Source: Quillaja saponaria | Lineage: Eukaryota; Streptophyta; Magnoliopsida; Fabales; Quillajaceae | NCBI GenBank assembly: GCA_029379385.1 | Contig: CM055606.1 | Location: forward strand, 20,912,948 to 20,976,947 | Reading direction: 5' to 3' | DNA length: 64,000 bases | Shown here: positions 47,975 to 61,350 of the stretch, in pieces | How the letters are laid out: the number at the start of each line of letters is the position of its first letter | Numbering within the stretch: position 1 is the first letter of the stretch | The notes under the pieces: model-generated | The model's database searches: none | Told to the model about the DNA's origin: nothing | The model's input: only the letters and a program-made list of their open reading frames with translations | Program-made: the position numbers and the translations under genes

Positions 47975-49152
47975 TGCGTGGTACCATCAGTCAACGTTAG
48001 CTATGTCATAGGTCGGTATAAAACAAAATATGATTCACATGTATTTTTATCTATTAAAAAATAATTTTTTTTCTTCTCATTTTCATTCTAAAAATATTTT
48101 TAGTCTCATATTCATTTACTCATTTCCCATTTCTCTCTCATTTTTCAATAAAAAGAAATTTATCAATCCAGTCAGATTTCTTAGTCTTTGATTAAAATTA
48201 TATAATTCTCTTAATTTTTTAAATCACCTCAAATCTTAATTTTACAGGTTTTGAAGAAAAAGAAAATGATCATAAAAATAGAGTAGGAAATGAATGAGAG
48301 ATAGAGAGAGAAAGGAGAAGTGAAAACTGGCAAAAGAACCATATTTTAATAGGTTAAAATACTTTTTGAACAAAATTGATAAAAGTTATGTTTTATGAGA
48401 TGTAATTTTATTTTAATTTACTGCACGTTATGGTGTTTTCATGCATTTGCAATCCTACTGCACTAGCGCTTATTGTATAACCATCATCCTTACCCACTCT
48501 CCTTTACCTTCTAGCTTTATCCGTCTCTTATCCACTGCAGGATTTGACACTGGAGTTACTTGCCATCTAAGGTTCAAGTGGATCATCGCCGAATCCATAC
48601 GTGATGCCTCCGTTTCATCATAACGCATGTAGTTTCTTTATAAGTGCATCCAAGGGCTGCTGAATGCTTTAACTATGGACGTTATCACATTTGCCTTCGA
48701 GAAACTCTTTCCCTTTCTTCTTTTTACTCATATATACCGAGAATGGGTCAGAGCAATCAGTAGAATTGGCATGACATGAAATGGCATACGATGCTTAGAT
48801 GACCTAGTCAATTTTTATCCTAGAATTTAGTACCAACTTCAACTGAGCTTGGTAGAATTGATTTATAATAAATTAAAATTCTTATATGAAATTCGGCTTC
48901 CCAAATATTAATAAAGCTAACACAAAAATCAACCAATAATCATGTAGTTAAAACAATAAAGATTGCCGAGCCCGCAAAATAGAACCTATGCTGATACTGA
49001 TCAATCGGATGCCACGATAAAATAGAATGCTCTCAAGCAAGTACACAAATATTACAAGGAAACATCTATCTGCAAGGATTGTATAACATGCAAATAATGT
49101 GTTTCATAAATGCGTTTAGCCTGTAGATCCAGCCTACATCTTTGTCAACAAA

Positions 49153-52100
49153 TCACGAATCTTGAGGTGTCTCAAATCTTGTTGGAGTGTCGATTCCCAT
49201 CATACAGCAAAGGCCTGATATCAAAATTATAAGCAAAACAATACCCTGAAGCATCACAAGAAGAAACCATGAGACAAACTGAGGTATTTCCATACCCAAC
49301 TGAAGAAGATAATAACAGTTCAGAGAGAGAGAAAGAGAGTCCTCCAACTAATACATGTATGCATGTAGGCTCAATAAGAACTACAAAACTAATGGATGCA
49401 ATCTACAGATATGACAAAAAAATGAAAAGGAAAACTGAATATACACATAATAAACATCCAGACAAAATTGAATCATATGCGGAGAACACACTTTTGGTGT
49501 GACACCATCATTGTGTTGGCTATTTAGATCAACATGGGTTTCACAATCAAAATTAATTGAAAAGGATAAAATACCAATAGTTTTTAAATTCCTAAACACT
49601 AATAAAAGAATTTCAACAAAAATAGATGAAACAAATTACCTATTTCATAAAATAGGGACATGAAGCTCCAAAACAAAGACATTATGAAGATAACATGATA
49701 GTGTATACCTTGTAAATTACTTATTTCATAAAATAAGGACATGAAGCTCGAAAATAAAGACATTATGAAGATAACATGATAGTGTATACCTTGTACGGCT
49801 AATATTGAACATATTTTCATATTTTGAAATTGTTGAAAGTTAATGTAGAAACAGGTAGCAAACAACATCATCATGTTAATAAGTAAAACCGTGGCATTTA
49901 TAACTAGAACAATCACTCAGGATGCCTGACATTAATCAGATAGTATTTGAAAGAAGATATCTCTACTCTGCATGGGAAAATGCCATACAAACACATCCTT
50001 GAACAAACATGTCCTTGGAAGATGCCCAGTCATGAAACGCGTAAAAGGTCACTATTAGCTATATCTTATGTAATGGAGTAGAAGAAGCTTACAACCAAGA
50101 CTCCTTCCAGCAGAGATGATTTAATCTGGCAGATCTCATCACAGAATGTGGAATTGGCTGATCCATTTCCATTGGCACCTTCGGCTAGAAATCTTTCTAG
50201 TTGCCTATAGGAAGAATACTGAACTGATCGAAAGGGATCTGAAACATAGAGAACAGCATATTTTGCCCCAGACTGCTCCACAGAACTGACGAGGTCCGAG
50301 AAAATTTCACCTGCATGTTTTTAATGAAAGCATGCGCATAAGCATGCAACATATGATACAATTAGAATTCATAAATCAGAATAACCATGTGGAAGAATTG
50401 CACTAGACATACTTTCAGAGAGTTTCGCGGGATGAGAGCCACTGCTGCAAAATACAACCAAATCAGTTTGCTCCTCGTGTCTCTCTTTCATCCTCAAAAC
50501 CAAATATTCCTGTTTATAACAGCCAACAGGTAAATGATAGCATCAAATCAGCTTAAACCATGAGTCATACAACATGATTATATGGGCTTACTTCAACTGA
50601 ACGGAAAGCTGCAATCTTATTACTATTTCCATCCTCCATGGAGCATGACCCAAGCAGTGCCACATTGCTCATTCCTAAACCATGTCCACAAGTTTCCACA
50701 AACCCCGAAACCAACAAATTTTCCATCGTCTCTTCCTCCGATGCCGAAACATAGGGGAATGCCATGGAAAAATTTGATCCAGTGAAAGAGGCCTATTCAT
50801 GAGAATATAAAGCACTAAATCAGAACCTGACGTAGCACCAATTGATATTTTTAATCCAAAAAGAGACAAACGAAAGACAATGCAGATTATTATCTCAAGC
50901 TTCATAATAATGTAGTACGAGGGTCATTATATACTCCTTGAAAAACCTTAATGACATAAAAGGTAAATTTGGAGTTCTAATTAAAAAAAAAAAACTAATG
51001 ACATAAAGATAAATCAAGAATCTTAATAAAAAGAAAACAAAAAACTCATAATAATACTAAAATATTATTAATTTATCCCTAATTCTAATATTATATATTT
51101 AAAATAAAATAAAATAATAAATCATAAATCCAACTATTATGTTCTCCATCATTTTCCCCTAGTTGGAAAAAACTCGTATTCGAGTTTTAAATTCAATATG
51201 AATGAGGACCTCATTAATCAAATCCTGTACCAAGGTTTGAAACCATTGTTGTCAAAATCGCGAGTTAACACGCAAGATCATACAATCTTACGATCTCATA
51301 TATACCCCAAACGAGTTAAATCGTGTAAAAAATCATAGTTTGGCAAGATGGAAGCAAGATTTGTAGGATTAGATGTAAGATCAGTATGATTTTACCGATC
51401 TTGAAAAAAAGTCATTATAGGCTACTTTTTTGGGGTTGAATTGGTTTTTCTAACATAATGCTTCTATAGACCATTCTAGGAACTCAACCCAAAACCATTA
51501 CAAAAACATTTCCATGTTGAACTTCCAACTAAAGAAAAATATAAGTTTTACCTTATTTTTTTTTGTTTTCTTTTCCAACTCACTTTTTAGTAAAAAAAAA
51601 AAAGAAAAATCAAATATTTCTTTTTCGTTTTGCTGTCTTAGAATTTGAATTATAGTTTTTAGAAATATTATTTATATTATTATCAAGGCTTACGATAGGT
51701 AATTACCTATCCTGAAAAAAAAAAAAAAAAATTTAATTCTTACATTAATCTATGCATGAGAATTTTTAAGGGATACTTCGCGAATTTTGTAAGATTTTTC
51801 GATCTTATGATTCGAGATCTAGAGTATGTCTCCTTCGAGGTTTAGGGTATGTCTCAATCCCACTTCATAATTTATTTAGAAGGATAAGGTTCCATCTAAA
51901 GTTAAGGCTTTTGTTTGGACAACAATTTTTAATAGAGTTAATTTAAATAAGTTGTTGCATACGAGTAGATCATCAAAGGCTTTAGCTCTTGATACTCTTA
52001 GGTTTGTTCGGACTCCTTTGCGTGAGTTTTTGATAATTCATTTTCTCAATTTTGGGGAAAACAAAGAGGTAAAGTGTTTGTGGAGATGTGCAATCTTTCC

Positions 52101-55100
52101 AGTTATTTGGGGAGTTTGGTTAGAACGCAAGGATATCCGTGATTGTCTTCTTTGAGATAAGTTTGTCTTTTTTGCTTCTCTTTAGTTTGCTTTAGGAGCT
52201 TTTCAGGGAGTTCTTTTAGTACATATGCAACATGATTAGCAAGCATTATTATTTTAAGCTTGCATTTTATTTATCATTTTTGTTTTTGTTTAAGAAGACT
52301 TCTTGTCCCCTCATGGACTCATTTCTTACTTAACAAAGCTTCGTAACAATGTAACACTATAGGTTATTATATAGACTTCCTGAAAAACCCAAATGGGTAA
52401 ATCTAGAGTCCTAATAAAAAGGAAACAAATAATTCTTAATAATACTAAAATACTATTAATTTAACTCGAATTCTAATATTACATAATTAAAATGAAATTT
52501 AAATATAATTAAAGAATAAATTCTATTATTACGTTCTCCTTCAGAGCCTCATCATTAATGATTCAAAATCCTAAATAATTTGTTTCTATCAAACTCAACT
52601 CACCTTGAGCATCTCTAAAAGAGGTTGATCCGCATGTTTGGCTGTAGATATATCTGAAGATTGCAACTGCAGTGGAGGAAAATTATCATTACCGTATACA
52701 ATATTAATGACGTTATAATGCATTTTCATGCAAAATCAATCCTAGGCATTTTGGCTTTTAAGATTAAGAATAAAGTAAAAAACAAAAGGAAATCCTTCAA
52801 ATATAGAAAATGAGATAGAAGACAGATGGTTGCAATGGGTTGGCTGACAATTTTGAAAAAACTAATGGAAGATTAAGTAGTTAACTATATGAAAAAACTT
52901 CAGGGAATTTGAAAATGTTAGATTGGAAAGATTATACACATTGGCTTCATATACTAATTAACTAAACAAAAAACACAGATACAACAAAAGAGAAACAAGA
53001 AAGATAGCAAAACAGAACTAATCCTGAACATTAATTTATTGAAAATATTACTTACAGGCTGGAGTTATAAACCATAAGGCGAATGCAAATATGGAAGTCC
53101 TACACAAAGAATTTGTGAACAGACATCCCAAAGAGCTTACCTCTCTACCAACGAATACAACTGCCAAATCAAGAGGTGTCTGAAGTTTCTTCCCTGTACA
53201 CTGTAAGACAAGAAAACAAAGGAGGTCAAAACCCATAAGAACAAACAACAACAACATCGATGATGAAGACGAGGTTATAAAAGAAGAAGAAAAAAAAAAT
53301 CCAGCGGAACAAATGGAAGCTAACAGAGAAAAAAAGGACAAAGACAAATATTTTGCTCTTCCATTAAAAAATGAGAAAAAAGTACTAAAATAAAAATCCA
53401 GATAGTGAAATAACTGCAGCCAAAGAGAACAAATACCAGTATATTTGACCAGCCAGCTTCAGTCAAAACAGACTTTGCCAAATCTTTAGAAGAGACGATC
53501 TGATAATTTACAACTTCCTTCATTTCCTTGTCTGGAAATCTGCAATGACCCAGCATGCCATAATCATTTTCTGATTTTCAGTACTGATATAATTGAAACT
53601 AGGGACAAAAATACATGAGATGTCCATAGCATTCAACATTTCAACCCAGTTATTATGTATATCAAATCTTATGTAATGTGTGGCATTTGAACTATGTTTC
53701 ACTATACACCATATGCTGTCAACAAAGCACAAAAAATATATGCATTATATTGATGCATAAACTTTCCATCTATTTGTATTTATATTTTTGTTGTTGACAG
53801 GTTAAATTTGATCTGCATACTTGATAGCTCATGTAAGCCTTTCTTTCTTGTTTGATCTTCCTCGTTATTAGGAGTATGGAACTGCATTAAGGTTTCACAG
53901 TTTCTTAAAACACTTGAGAGGTTGGGAATTGATCGCATCTATATTTTTTCCCTTCATTTTCCACAGACACTTTATTCTATTAGAATTTAGAAGTCATGTT
54001 TAATTATTATTCTTGCAAGATATGTAAATTTACTGATTGATTTCTCAGAATAAACAGACTTTAAATCATACTGCTATATTCAGTGGACAAAATCTGAGCT
54101 AAACAAATCTTCAGTGCCAGTAGAACGCAGTAGCAAGTAATTTGAAGTCTTAGGTTTTATCCCATCAAGTAATTTGAGATCCTGGATTTAAAGAAGGAAA
54201 TTGATAAACTCGCCCCATTGTTGCCCCTCCCTCCATAAGACTGCTTCTCTTCCACCCTCAAGGAAGAGAAAGAAGATAAGGAAGAAGGAAAAAACTTTCA
54301 TACCAGAAGCAATAAAAACATTGGCGTTGGGATACAGAGTGACACTGCATCAATGACCTTGATGTGAAAACTACTAATTCAATCAGGATAGATTCCATGC
54401 AAGAATGCTGCAGCCTTTGGTGTAGCTTGTTATTTGGTGAGGAGTGGACTCTTCAGACTGTATGGCTTCTTGGGGCATTGATCTAGTAATGAGGGAAATA
54501 CAAACAACAACCTGCTTGCTTGATCAATTGTACTTCCAATGAAAGGCAGCTGGACTGCTGGATCACCCATGGAGGCTTTTAAGAGAAGTTTCTTCAGATG
54601 AATTTACACTGGCTCTCTATCCATCCCCTCTTTGCTATAGTCCAAGCATTGGATTTATTTATATATTGAACGTTAGATTCCGATCTTAGCCTAGGTTGCC
54701 TTAACTGGACTAGCATCAAACCCAAGGCCTATTTAGGTGTCTGGATAGGTGGGTAGAGAAACCAAATGTCCTTTCTAAATTTACGTAAACCTATTTGTAT
54801 CTTAACATAACATATAACAAATATAAAGAAATTTACAAAATTATTAGAAAGTACCAAAAAAACATTTAGAAGCGTTTGGATACAATCTCGTTGAAAGTGC
54901 TTAACCTTTTTTTTCTCTTCTCTTTTTTCCCTCTAACAAAGGTGTCTTATTCGTCAGGTTCTTTGTCAAATGATACCGAGTCAGGCCTAGGTCTTATGGC
55001 CTTACCTGACACCTATGACATTCTTCACCACTTAAAAGATTTTGACGTCCTGATTGACCTATGATACAATATGCTCCATCACACAACTCTCTAGGTAATG

Positions 55101-56667
55101 CAATGTTTAGATCGCAGCCACATTAAGCACGAATGCAATCTATGCAAACTATGATTAAATTCGTTTGTTCTTGTCCGACTACCTCTAAACAACTTGGGTT
55201 AGGAATCACCTGCCCATACATTCTATAATCAAGCTACTTCAACATAACACTAGATACAACCTTGAAAATAACAAAATTATCAACTTTGACCTCTCACCCA
55301 GTGGATTCAGTCAAACTCAATCGTTACCTCAAATACCTCTTACAATATCTTGACATCCTACCTTCAGCTAGCTTCCAAAATTACCTCAATGGAAACGGCT
55401 TACTAAATGACCACAAACTTGGTCTTACAAATTAGGTGATTCCTCCTTTCAAGACTTGGCCCAAGATCCAAGGATTGGATCTCAACCACTAAATCATCAC
55501 TCTACATGTGAACTTAGCATCTAAAAGACTTCCAGATCACAAAACTTTCACCAGGTCCTAAACAAACTTAGATTACTCATGATCACTGCTAAATATCAAA
55601 TGCTTCAAGAGAAGGACACTTGAAAAACTTCATGATAGAATGTCTCGTCCTTGACTTGTCACAATACTCACCTGAGATGGATCCATTTGGAAGCCCTGCG
55701 AGATGAGTCTCATTCAATAACTTATATTCTATACTCAACATCTCCTTTTGTCCCAAATGAAGTGATTCTTTTACTATTTTTTATTTTTGCATACAAGCCA
55801 GTGAGTTTAGAACACTAAATGTTTCTTCTTGAAGGCTAGAACTTGTAATGCCACCCTTTATTCTAGCGCTTAAAGCAGATATATTCCACTGGACCAACCA
55901 TCAGTGGGAACCAAGTAGTTCTTCGTAGCATTAGTTGTAAGAAATAAAAAATAGTATCAAAACATATAGATATGCTCAGCCAAGTTTTTCTACTAGCTGG
56001 ACAAAATTAACGAGAGAAGATGAATTAAAAACCTCCAGCCACCTCAGTCCATGGTAGTAGTCTTGTAACTTCTAAGCCAAAAAACATTAAGGGCAATTTT
56101 ACTAGGATCAAACGGCAATATTACTAGCAAATGTTCAATACATGAAAAATTGAGAAGGCTTTGGTGATCTTATATCCACTCCACTCTGCCTGAAAGGAGG
56201 TACAAGGAAAGTTTGATGATTTCAATCTTCAGGCAGTGCAAGCAAGGTCAAAGTAAGGGGCTCCACTCCAAACCCATCCTGTAACCATCCTATCCTTTGT
56301 TCACATCATAGTTTCAGCTCAACTACAATATAAACTCTATGCTTTAACAAGGTTAACATCGCACTTGTAAGGTTATGCTAGAATTAAACCTAGTAGAAGA
56401 TTTACAATGCTACGGAAACTGGTTCCTAACTTCTCATTTTGGTAATAACAGCATTTGTATCGTGGACCGATATAGATAAAATTATATCATGCTGGAAGAT
56501 AAAGGCAATCTGATGAAGACAGTTGTAACATGAGAAGAGAATGCGTACAGATTGAGGTGAGGCGACCAAACAAATGCCGGCACAGTGGAGGGCAACGAGA
56601 ATCCACAAGGAATCACAAGAAGTAGAGCAACCAATGGCACCACCATCGCATTAGCCACTACCTTCAT
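49153..56667 (-). CDS. Ac45/VOA1-like (V-ATPase accessory subunit type) single-pass membrane protein
   Basis: Eight exons in transcript order: 56667-56549, 53539-53437, 53200-53141, 52666-52604, 50792-50592, 50509-50413, 50310-50093, 49245-49153; 317 residues. All introns are GT-AG and phases join cleanly (2,0,0,0,0,1,0). An N-terminal signal peptide (MKVVANAMVVPLVALLLVIP, cleavage about residue 25) is followed by a luminal region of about 260 residues. A single C-terminal membrane helix (GIVLLIILISGLCCMM) and a short tail (GIDTPTRFETPQDS) follow, a very conserved ending of this plant family. The TM region corresponds to the Ac45/VOA1 family, in animals and yeast a V-ATPase assembly partner; the plant role is inferred. 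The start is set at MKVVAN; an in-frame ATG eight codons upstream (MDLCYRIR) would put charged residues before the signal peptide. Its duplicate in block A is broken, so this is the working copy. Confidence 0.88.
49633..49795. repeat. 81-bp tandem duplication in intron 7 of the VOA1-like gene
   Basis: TTTCATAAAATA(A/G)GGACATG through ATGATAGTGTATACCTTGT occurs twice in a row here but once in block A, so it arose after the A/B duplication (or was lost in A). Confidence 0.85.
50900..51200 (+). repeat. Dispersed AT-rich repeat (copies also near 25.15, 47.67 and 52.33 kb)
   Basis: Shared runs: AAGCTTCATAA(C/T)AATGTAG, GGTCATTATATA(C/G)ACT, AATAATACTAAAATA(C/T)TATT, then GGAAAAAACTCGTATTCGAG. The copy at 52.33-52.54 kb lies only in block B. 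Probably the end of an LTR element; not classified. Confidence 0.45.
51870..52155 (+). pseudogene. 3' fragment of a LINE (zf-RVT region), only in block B
   Basis: Plus-strand reading KVPSKVKAFVWTTIFNRVNL followed by CLWRCAIFPVIWGVWLERKD is the zinc-binding region found at the end of plant LINE reverse transcriptases. It lies in intron 4 of the VOA1-like gene, opposite in strand to the gene. The middle (the Cys/His part) is missing or frame-shifted. Confidence 0.75.
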
Positions 56668-57415
56668 CCTGATCCTATAGCACAAATCCAACTAGAAAAA
56701 AGAAAAAAAGAAATCAACACGGTAGGAGAAAGCAGATTTTGATGAGATTGTAGAAGGATAAGCAGCACAGAAAATAATTATGGATCAGAAATATACGGAT
56801 ACAAGATTTGACCGTGTTTCATTTATCATTAAGACCATATCAAATTGAAGTACATGCAGATCATCAAACAGATCGCAAGTCTTCAAAAACAAAAATGAAA
56901 AATTCGGAACCAGGATATGCAATTGAAATAAATGAGATAACAAGAAGAAAAAAAATAGTATTTTCTGGAAGAGGGACTTACTTAAGAAACGGAAAGCTAG
57001 CGATAGGGTCTGGAGGCTCAACTACCAGATACAATCCAAAATTTGACGAAACAAGTAAGGAAAAGTTTATCCCTTCCTTCTTTTTCTTCTCGTCGGAGGT
57101 CCAGAAAACGGAATGGTTGAATTTTTATTTTTTTGGGGCTGAAATGGCTGAACTGAAGACGAAGAAGCTAAAGATGGATCGAATCTATCTTATGTCTTAT
57201 TTAACAAAGGCCCCGTCGTTGGTTCGTGCCTTTGCGATTCTTTTCTCTTCTTCTCTTGTGTTGGACTGGATAGATTATATAGAATAGTAGCGGGCCGGGC
57301 CCATCTTTGTTGTAGTTCAAATTGATTGCTCGACACAAGAACCAATAATATTTCGTAATGTAGTAGCTAGAGTCCGGCACCAGCAATGCAGACCAGCGGT
57401 GGATTCTGAACTATA

Positions 57416-60400
57416 GAAGAAGAGGCCGATATTGCCCCCTTACTTTTCACTGTAAAAGTATTGAGACACTACTCCACACTCTTCTATAGAATTAGCAACA
57501 ACATAATTGTACAGATAACAATATGATGTGAAATTTATAAAAATATGTAAATCGCTAAAGTCTCTATTTTACTAGGGCATGAATCATTAGAGATTCTGAT
57601 AATTTACATTAAAATTTTATTAAGACTTGAATTGCTGGAGACTCAAACGATTTAGGTTAAAATTTTACTAAGACATAAATTATTAGAGACTCTGAAAATT
57701 TACGTTAAAATTTTACTAAGATGTGAATCGTTGGAGACTCTGGTGATTAATAATATTATTAAATAATAAATAACTACAAGGGTATTTGGTAATTTCACAC
57801 AAATAATTATTAAATAATTAATATTTTGTATTATGCAATATGTTTTAATACGTAATATTAATTAGTAAATATATTTTGAAATAAATATATGTGCTAAATG
57901 ATTAATAATATTATTAAATAATAAATATTAGTACAGGGGTATTTTGGTCAAAACCTAATTTCAACCATCCCAAGGCAACCCGAGAGACTTGGAGGGGTAA
58001 AACCGTCATTGACCTTCCCCAAATTTAATCCCTTGTTCTTCACTTTTCACTAGTTATTTATTATTTAATAGTATTATTAATTATTTAATCAATTGGATAT
58101 TAATAATATTCATTATTTAAAAAATTAATATTTGTTAAAATAAAATATTTGAAAGTATCAAGTATTGAATAATATCTAACATTATGCAATATTTTTTAAT
58201 ACGTAACAGTAATTAGTAAATATAATTTTGATATAAATATATGTGCTGAATGATTAATAGTATTATTAAATAATAAATAACTACAAGGGCATTTTGGTCA
58301 TTTCACACAAATAATTAATAATATTATTAAATAATTACTATTTCTTGTTATGCAATATTTTTTAATACGTAACAGTAATTAGTAAATATATTTTTGATAT
58401 AAATATATGTGCTAAATGATAAATAATATTTTTAAATAATAAATATTAGTACAGGGGCATTTTGATCATTTCACGCAAACAATTAATAATATTTCATATT
58501 ATGCAATGCTTTTTAATACCTAACAGTAGTTAGTAAATATATTTTTGATATTTGCTAAATAATTAATAATATTTTTAAATAATAAATATTAGTACAGGGG
58601 CATTTTGGTCATTTCGCACAAAAGGGCAAAACTCGCCCAAATGTGGACAAAACCTAATTTCAACCATCCCGAGGCATCCCTACAGAACTGGAGGGGTAAA
58701 AATGTCATTGACCTTCTCCAAATTCAATCCATTGTTCTTCACTTTTCACTAATTATTTATTATTTAATAGTATTATTAATTATTTAGTAAATTAGATATT
58801 AATAATATTCATTATTTAAAAAATTAATATATTTTAAAATAAAATATTTGAAAGTATCAATTATTGAATAATATCTAACATTAAATAATATATATTGATG
58901 AATATTAGTAAAATTTCAACACTTTTCACAATTTTTCAAAATTTCAACGTACATCGTCAGAGTTTTTGACGATTTATGTTGAAAACTTTCAAAACGTGAG
59001 TCGTTGGACACTCTGGCCATTGATGTTGAAATTTTACCAACACGTGAATCGTTGGACATTTGGACGATTTACGTTAAAATTTTACTAAGACGTGAATTGT
59101 GTTGAAATTTTACTAATATTAATCAATATATATTACTTAATATCAGATATTATTCAATAATTAATGCTTTCAAATATTTTGTTTTGTTTTAATAAATATT
59201 AATTGTTAAATAATATTTAAAACTTAATAATGAATATTATTAATATCCAATACTCAATAACTAATACTTTGATATTTAATAATTAATTTTTTATATTATG
59301 TAACATTTTTTGATACGTAATAAAAATTAGTAAATACATGTTTGATATTTATTAAATGATTAATAGTATTAATAAATAATAAATAACTACAAGGGTATTT
59401 TGGTAATTTCATACAAATAATTAATAATATTATTAAATAATTACAATTTCCAATTATGCAATATTTTCAATACGTAACAGTAATTGGTAAATATATTTTG
59501 GATATAAATATATGTGCTAAATCATCAATAGTATTATTAAATAATAAATAACCACAAGGGCATTTTGGTCATTTCATACAAACAATTATTGAATAATTAA
59601 TATTTCCAATTATACAATATTTTTCAATACGTAACAGTAATTATTAAATATATTTTTGATATAAATATATGTGCTAAATGATTAACAATATTATTAAATA
59701 ATAAATAGCCACAAGGGCATTTCGATCATTTCACACAAACAATTATTGAATAATTAATATTTCCAATTATGCAATATTTTTCAATACGTAACAGTAATTG
59801 GTAAATATATTTTTGATATAAATATATGTGCTAAATCATCAATAATATTTTTAAATAATAAATATTAGTATAGGGGCATTTTGGTCATTTTGCACAAAAG
59901 GGCAAAACTCGCCCAAATGTCCACAAAACCCGATTTCAACCATCCCGAGGCATCCCTACAGGCCTGGAGGTTTAAAACCGTCATTGACCTTCCCCAAATT
60001 CAATCCCTTGTTATTTATATTAGTTATTTATTATTTAGTAGTATTATAAATTATTTACTAAATTGGATTTGAATAATATTCATCATTCAACAATTAATAT
60101 TTATTACAGTAAAATAAAATATTTTTAAGTATCAATTATTGAACAATATCTAACATTAAATAATATATATTGATGAATATTAGTAAAAATTTCAACACTT
60201 TTCACATTTTAGAAAATTTTTTAACGTAAATCGTCAGAGACTCTGACAATTCACGTTGAAATTTTTCCAAAACATGAATCGTTGGAAACTCTGACGATTC
60301 ACATTGAAATTTTACCAAAACGTGAATTGTGTTGAAATTTTACTAATATTTATCAATATATATTATTTAATATTAGTTATTATCCAATAATTAATACTTT

Positions 60401-61080
60401 CAAACATTTTATTTTATTTTAAATAATATTAATCGTTAAATAATATTTAATACTTAATAATGAGTATTATTAATAACTAATATTTGATATTTAATAATCA
60501 ATATTTCATATTATGTAATATTTTTTAATACGTAATACTAATTATTAAATACATGTTTGATATTTACTAAATGATTAACAATATTATTAAATAATAAATA
60601 GCCACAAGGGCATTTCGGTCATTTCATACAAACAATTATTGAATAATTAATATTTCCAATTATGCAATATTTTTCAATATGTAACAGTAATTGGTAAATA
60701 TATTTTTGATATAAATATATGTGCTAAATGATTAGAAATATTATTAAATAATAAATAACCACAAGAGCATTTTGGTCATTTCACAAAAACAATTATTGAA
60801 TAATTAATATTTCCAATTATGAAATATTTTTCAATGCGTAACAGTAATTGGTAAATATATTTTTGATATAAATATATGTGCTAAATCATCAATAATATTT
60901 TTAAATAATAAATATTAGTATAGGGGCATTATGGTCATTTTGCACAAAAGGGCAAAACTTCGCCCAAATGTCGGCAAAACCTGATTTCAACCATCCCGAG
61001 GCATTCCTACAGGCCTGGAGGGGTAAAACCGTCATTGACCTTCCCCAAATTCTATCCCTTGTTCTTCACTTTTGAGTGGT
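57416..61080. repeat. Nested AT-rich tandem repeats
   Basis: Three layers. A unit of about 155-170 bp containing GGGCATTTTGGTCATTTCACAC and GATATAAATATATGTGCTAA recurs in clusters near 58.29, 58.46, 58.60; 59.40, 59.56, 59.72, 59.88; and 60.62, 60.77, 60.93 kb. Each cluster ends with the same GC-richer block (GGGCAAAACTCGCCCAAATG, ACCATCCCGAGGCATCCCTA, CCGTCATTGACCTTCCCC), seen at about 58.0, 58.64, 59.9 and 60.96 kb. Between clusters is a third motif (GAATCGTTGGAGACTCTG with AAATTTTAC) at 57.55-57.75, 58.95-59.1 and 60.2-60.35 kb. So larger units of about 1.05-1.28 kb repeat. No coding potential. Confidence 0.8.
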
Positions 61081-61235
61081 TTGTGTTTAAACTTTGGAAG
61101 GGCATAACTTTGTGCACTGGTGTCCAAATCAGGCATTTTTCATTTCGCGTAAATTTTTGAAATCTACGATGTGGTAATTTGGGAACCAGATTGGCGATTT
61201 TGGAGACCCTTAAATCATTTTTTTGCCCTCCAAAT

Positions 61236-61329
61236 AGGGTTTAGGGTTAGGGATAGGGTTAGGGTTAGGGTTAGGGTTAGGGTTAGGTTAGGGTTAGGGT
61301 TAGGGTTAGGGTTAGGGTTAGGGTTAGGT
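61236..61329 (+). repeat. Telomere-like array of TTAGGG (about 15 units)
   Basis: The run begins with one plant-type TTTAGGG, has one GGATAGGG variant and one unit short of a G, and otherwise consists of TTAGGG. Its G-rich strand points to the right. It directly adjoins the 113 bp satellite. The ORF through it (repeated VR and LG) is an artefact of the 6-base period. Confidence 0.95.
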
Positions 61330-61350
61330 GTGATCGTGGTGGGTGGGGAT

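Larger units (their letters stand above)
47975..57415. repeat. Segmental duplication, block B
   Basis: Homologous to block A (22303-29236), same orientation, 25.7 kb further right at its start. It contains the complete Ac45/VOA1-like gene and has three extra parts: a LINE 3' fragment at about 51.87-52.16 kb, exons 2-4 at 52.60-53.54 kb, and a short insertion near 54.52-54.59 kb. Confidence 0.9.

Noticed and set aside
48441..48623. Plus-strand ORF in block B
   Set aside because: It is antisense to the decayed counterpart of the unknown block A ORF and has no support of its own.
56808..57287. 159-codon plus-strand ORF upstream of the VOA1-like gene
   Set aside because: It runs against the presumed promoter and 5' UTR of the gene, has no domain, and the equivalent stretch of block A is broken by indels.
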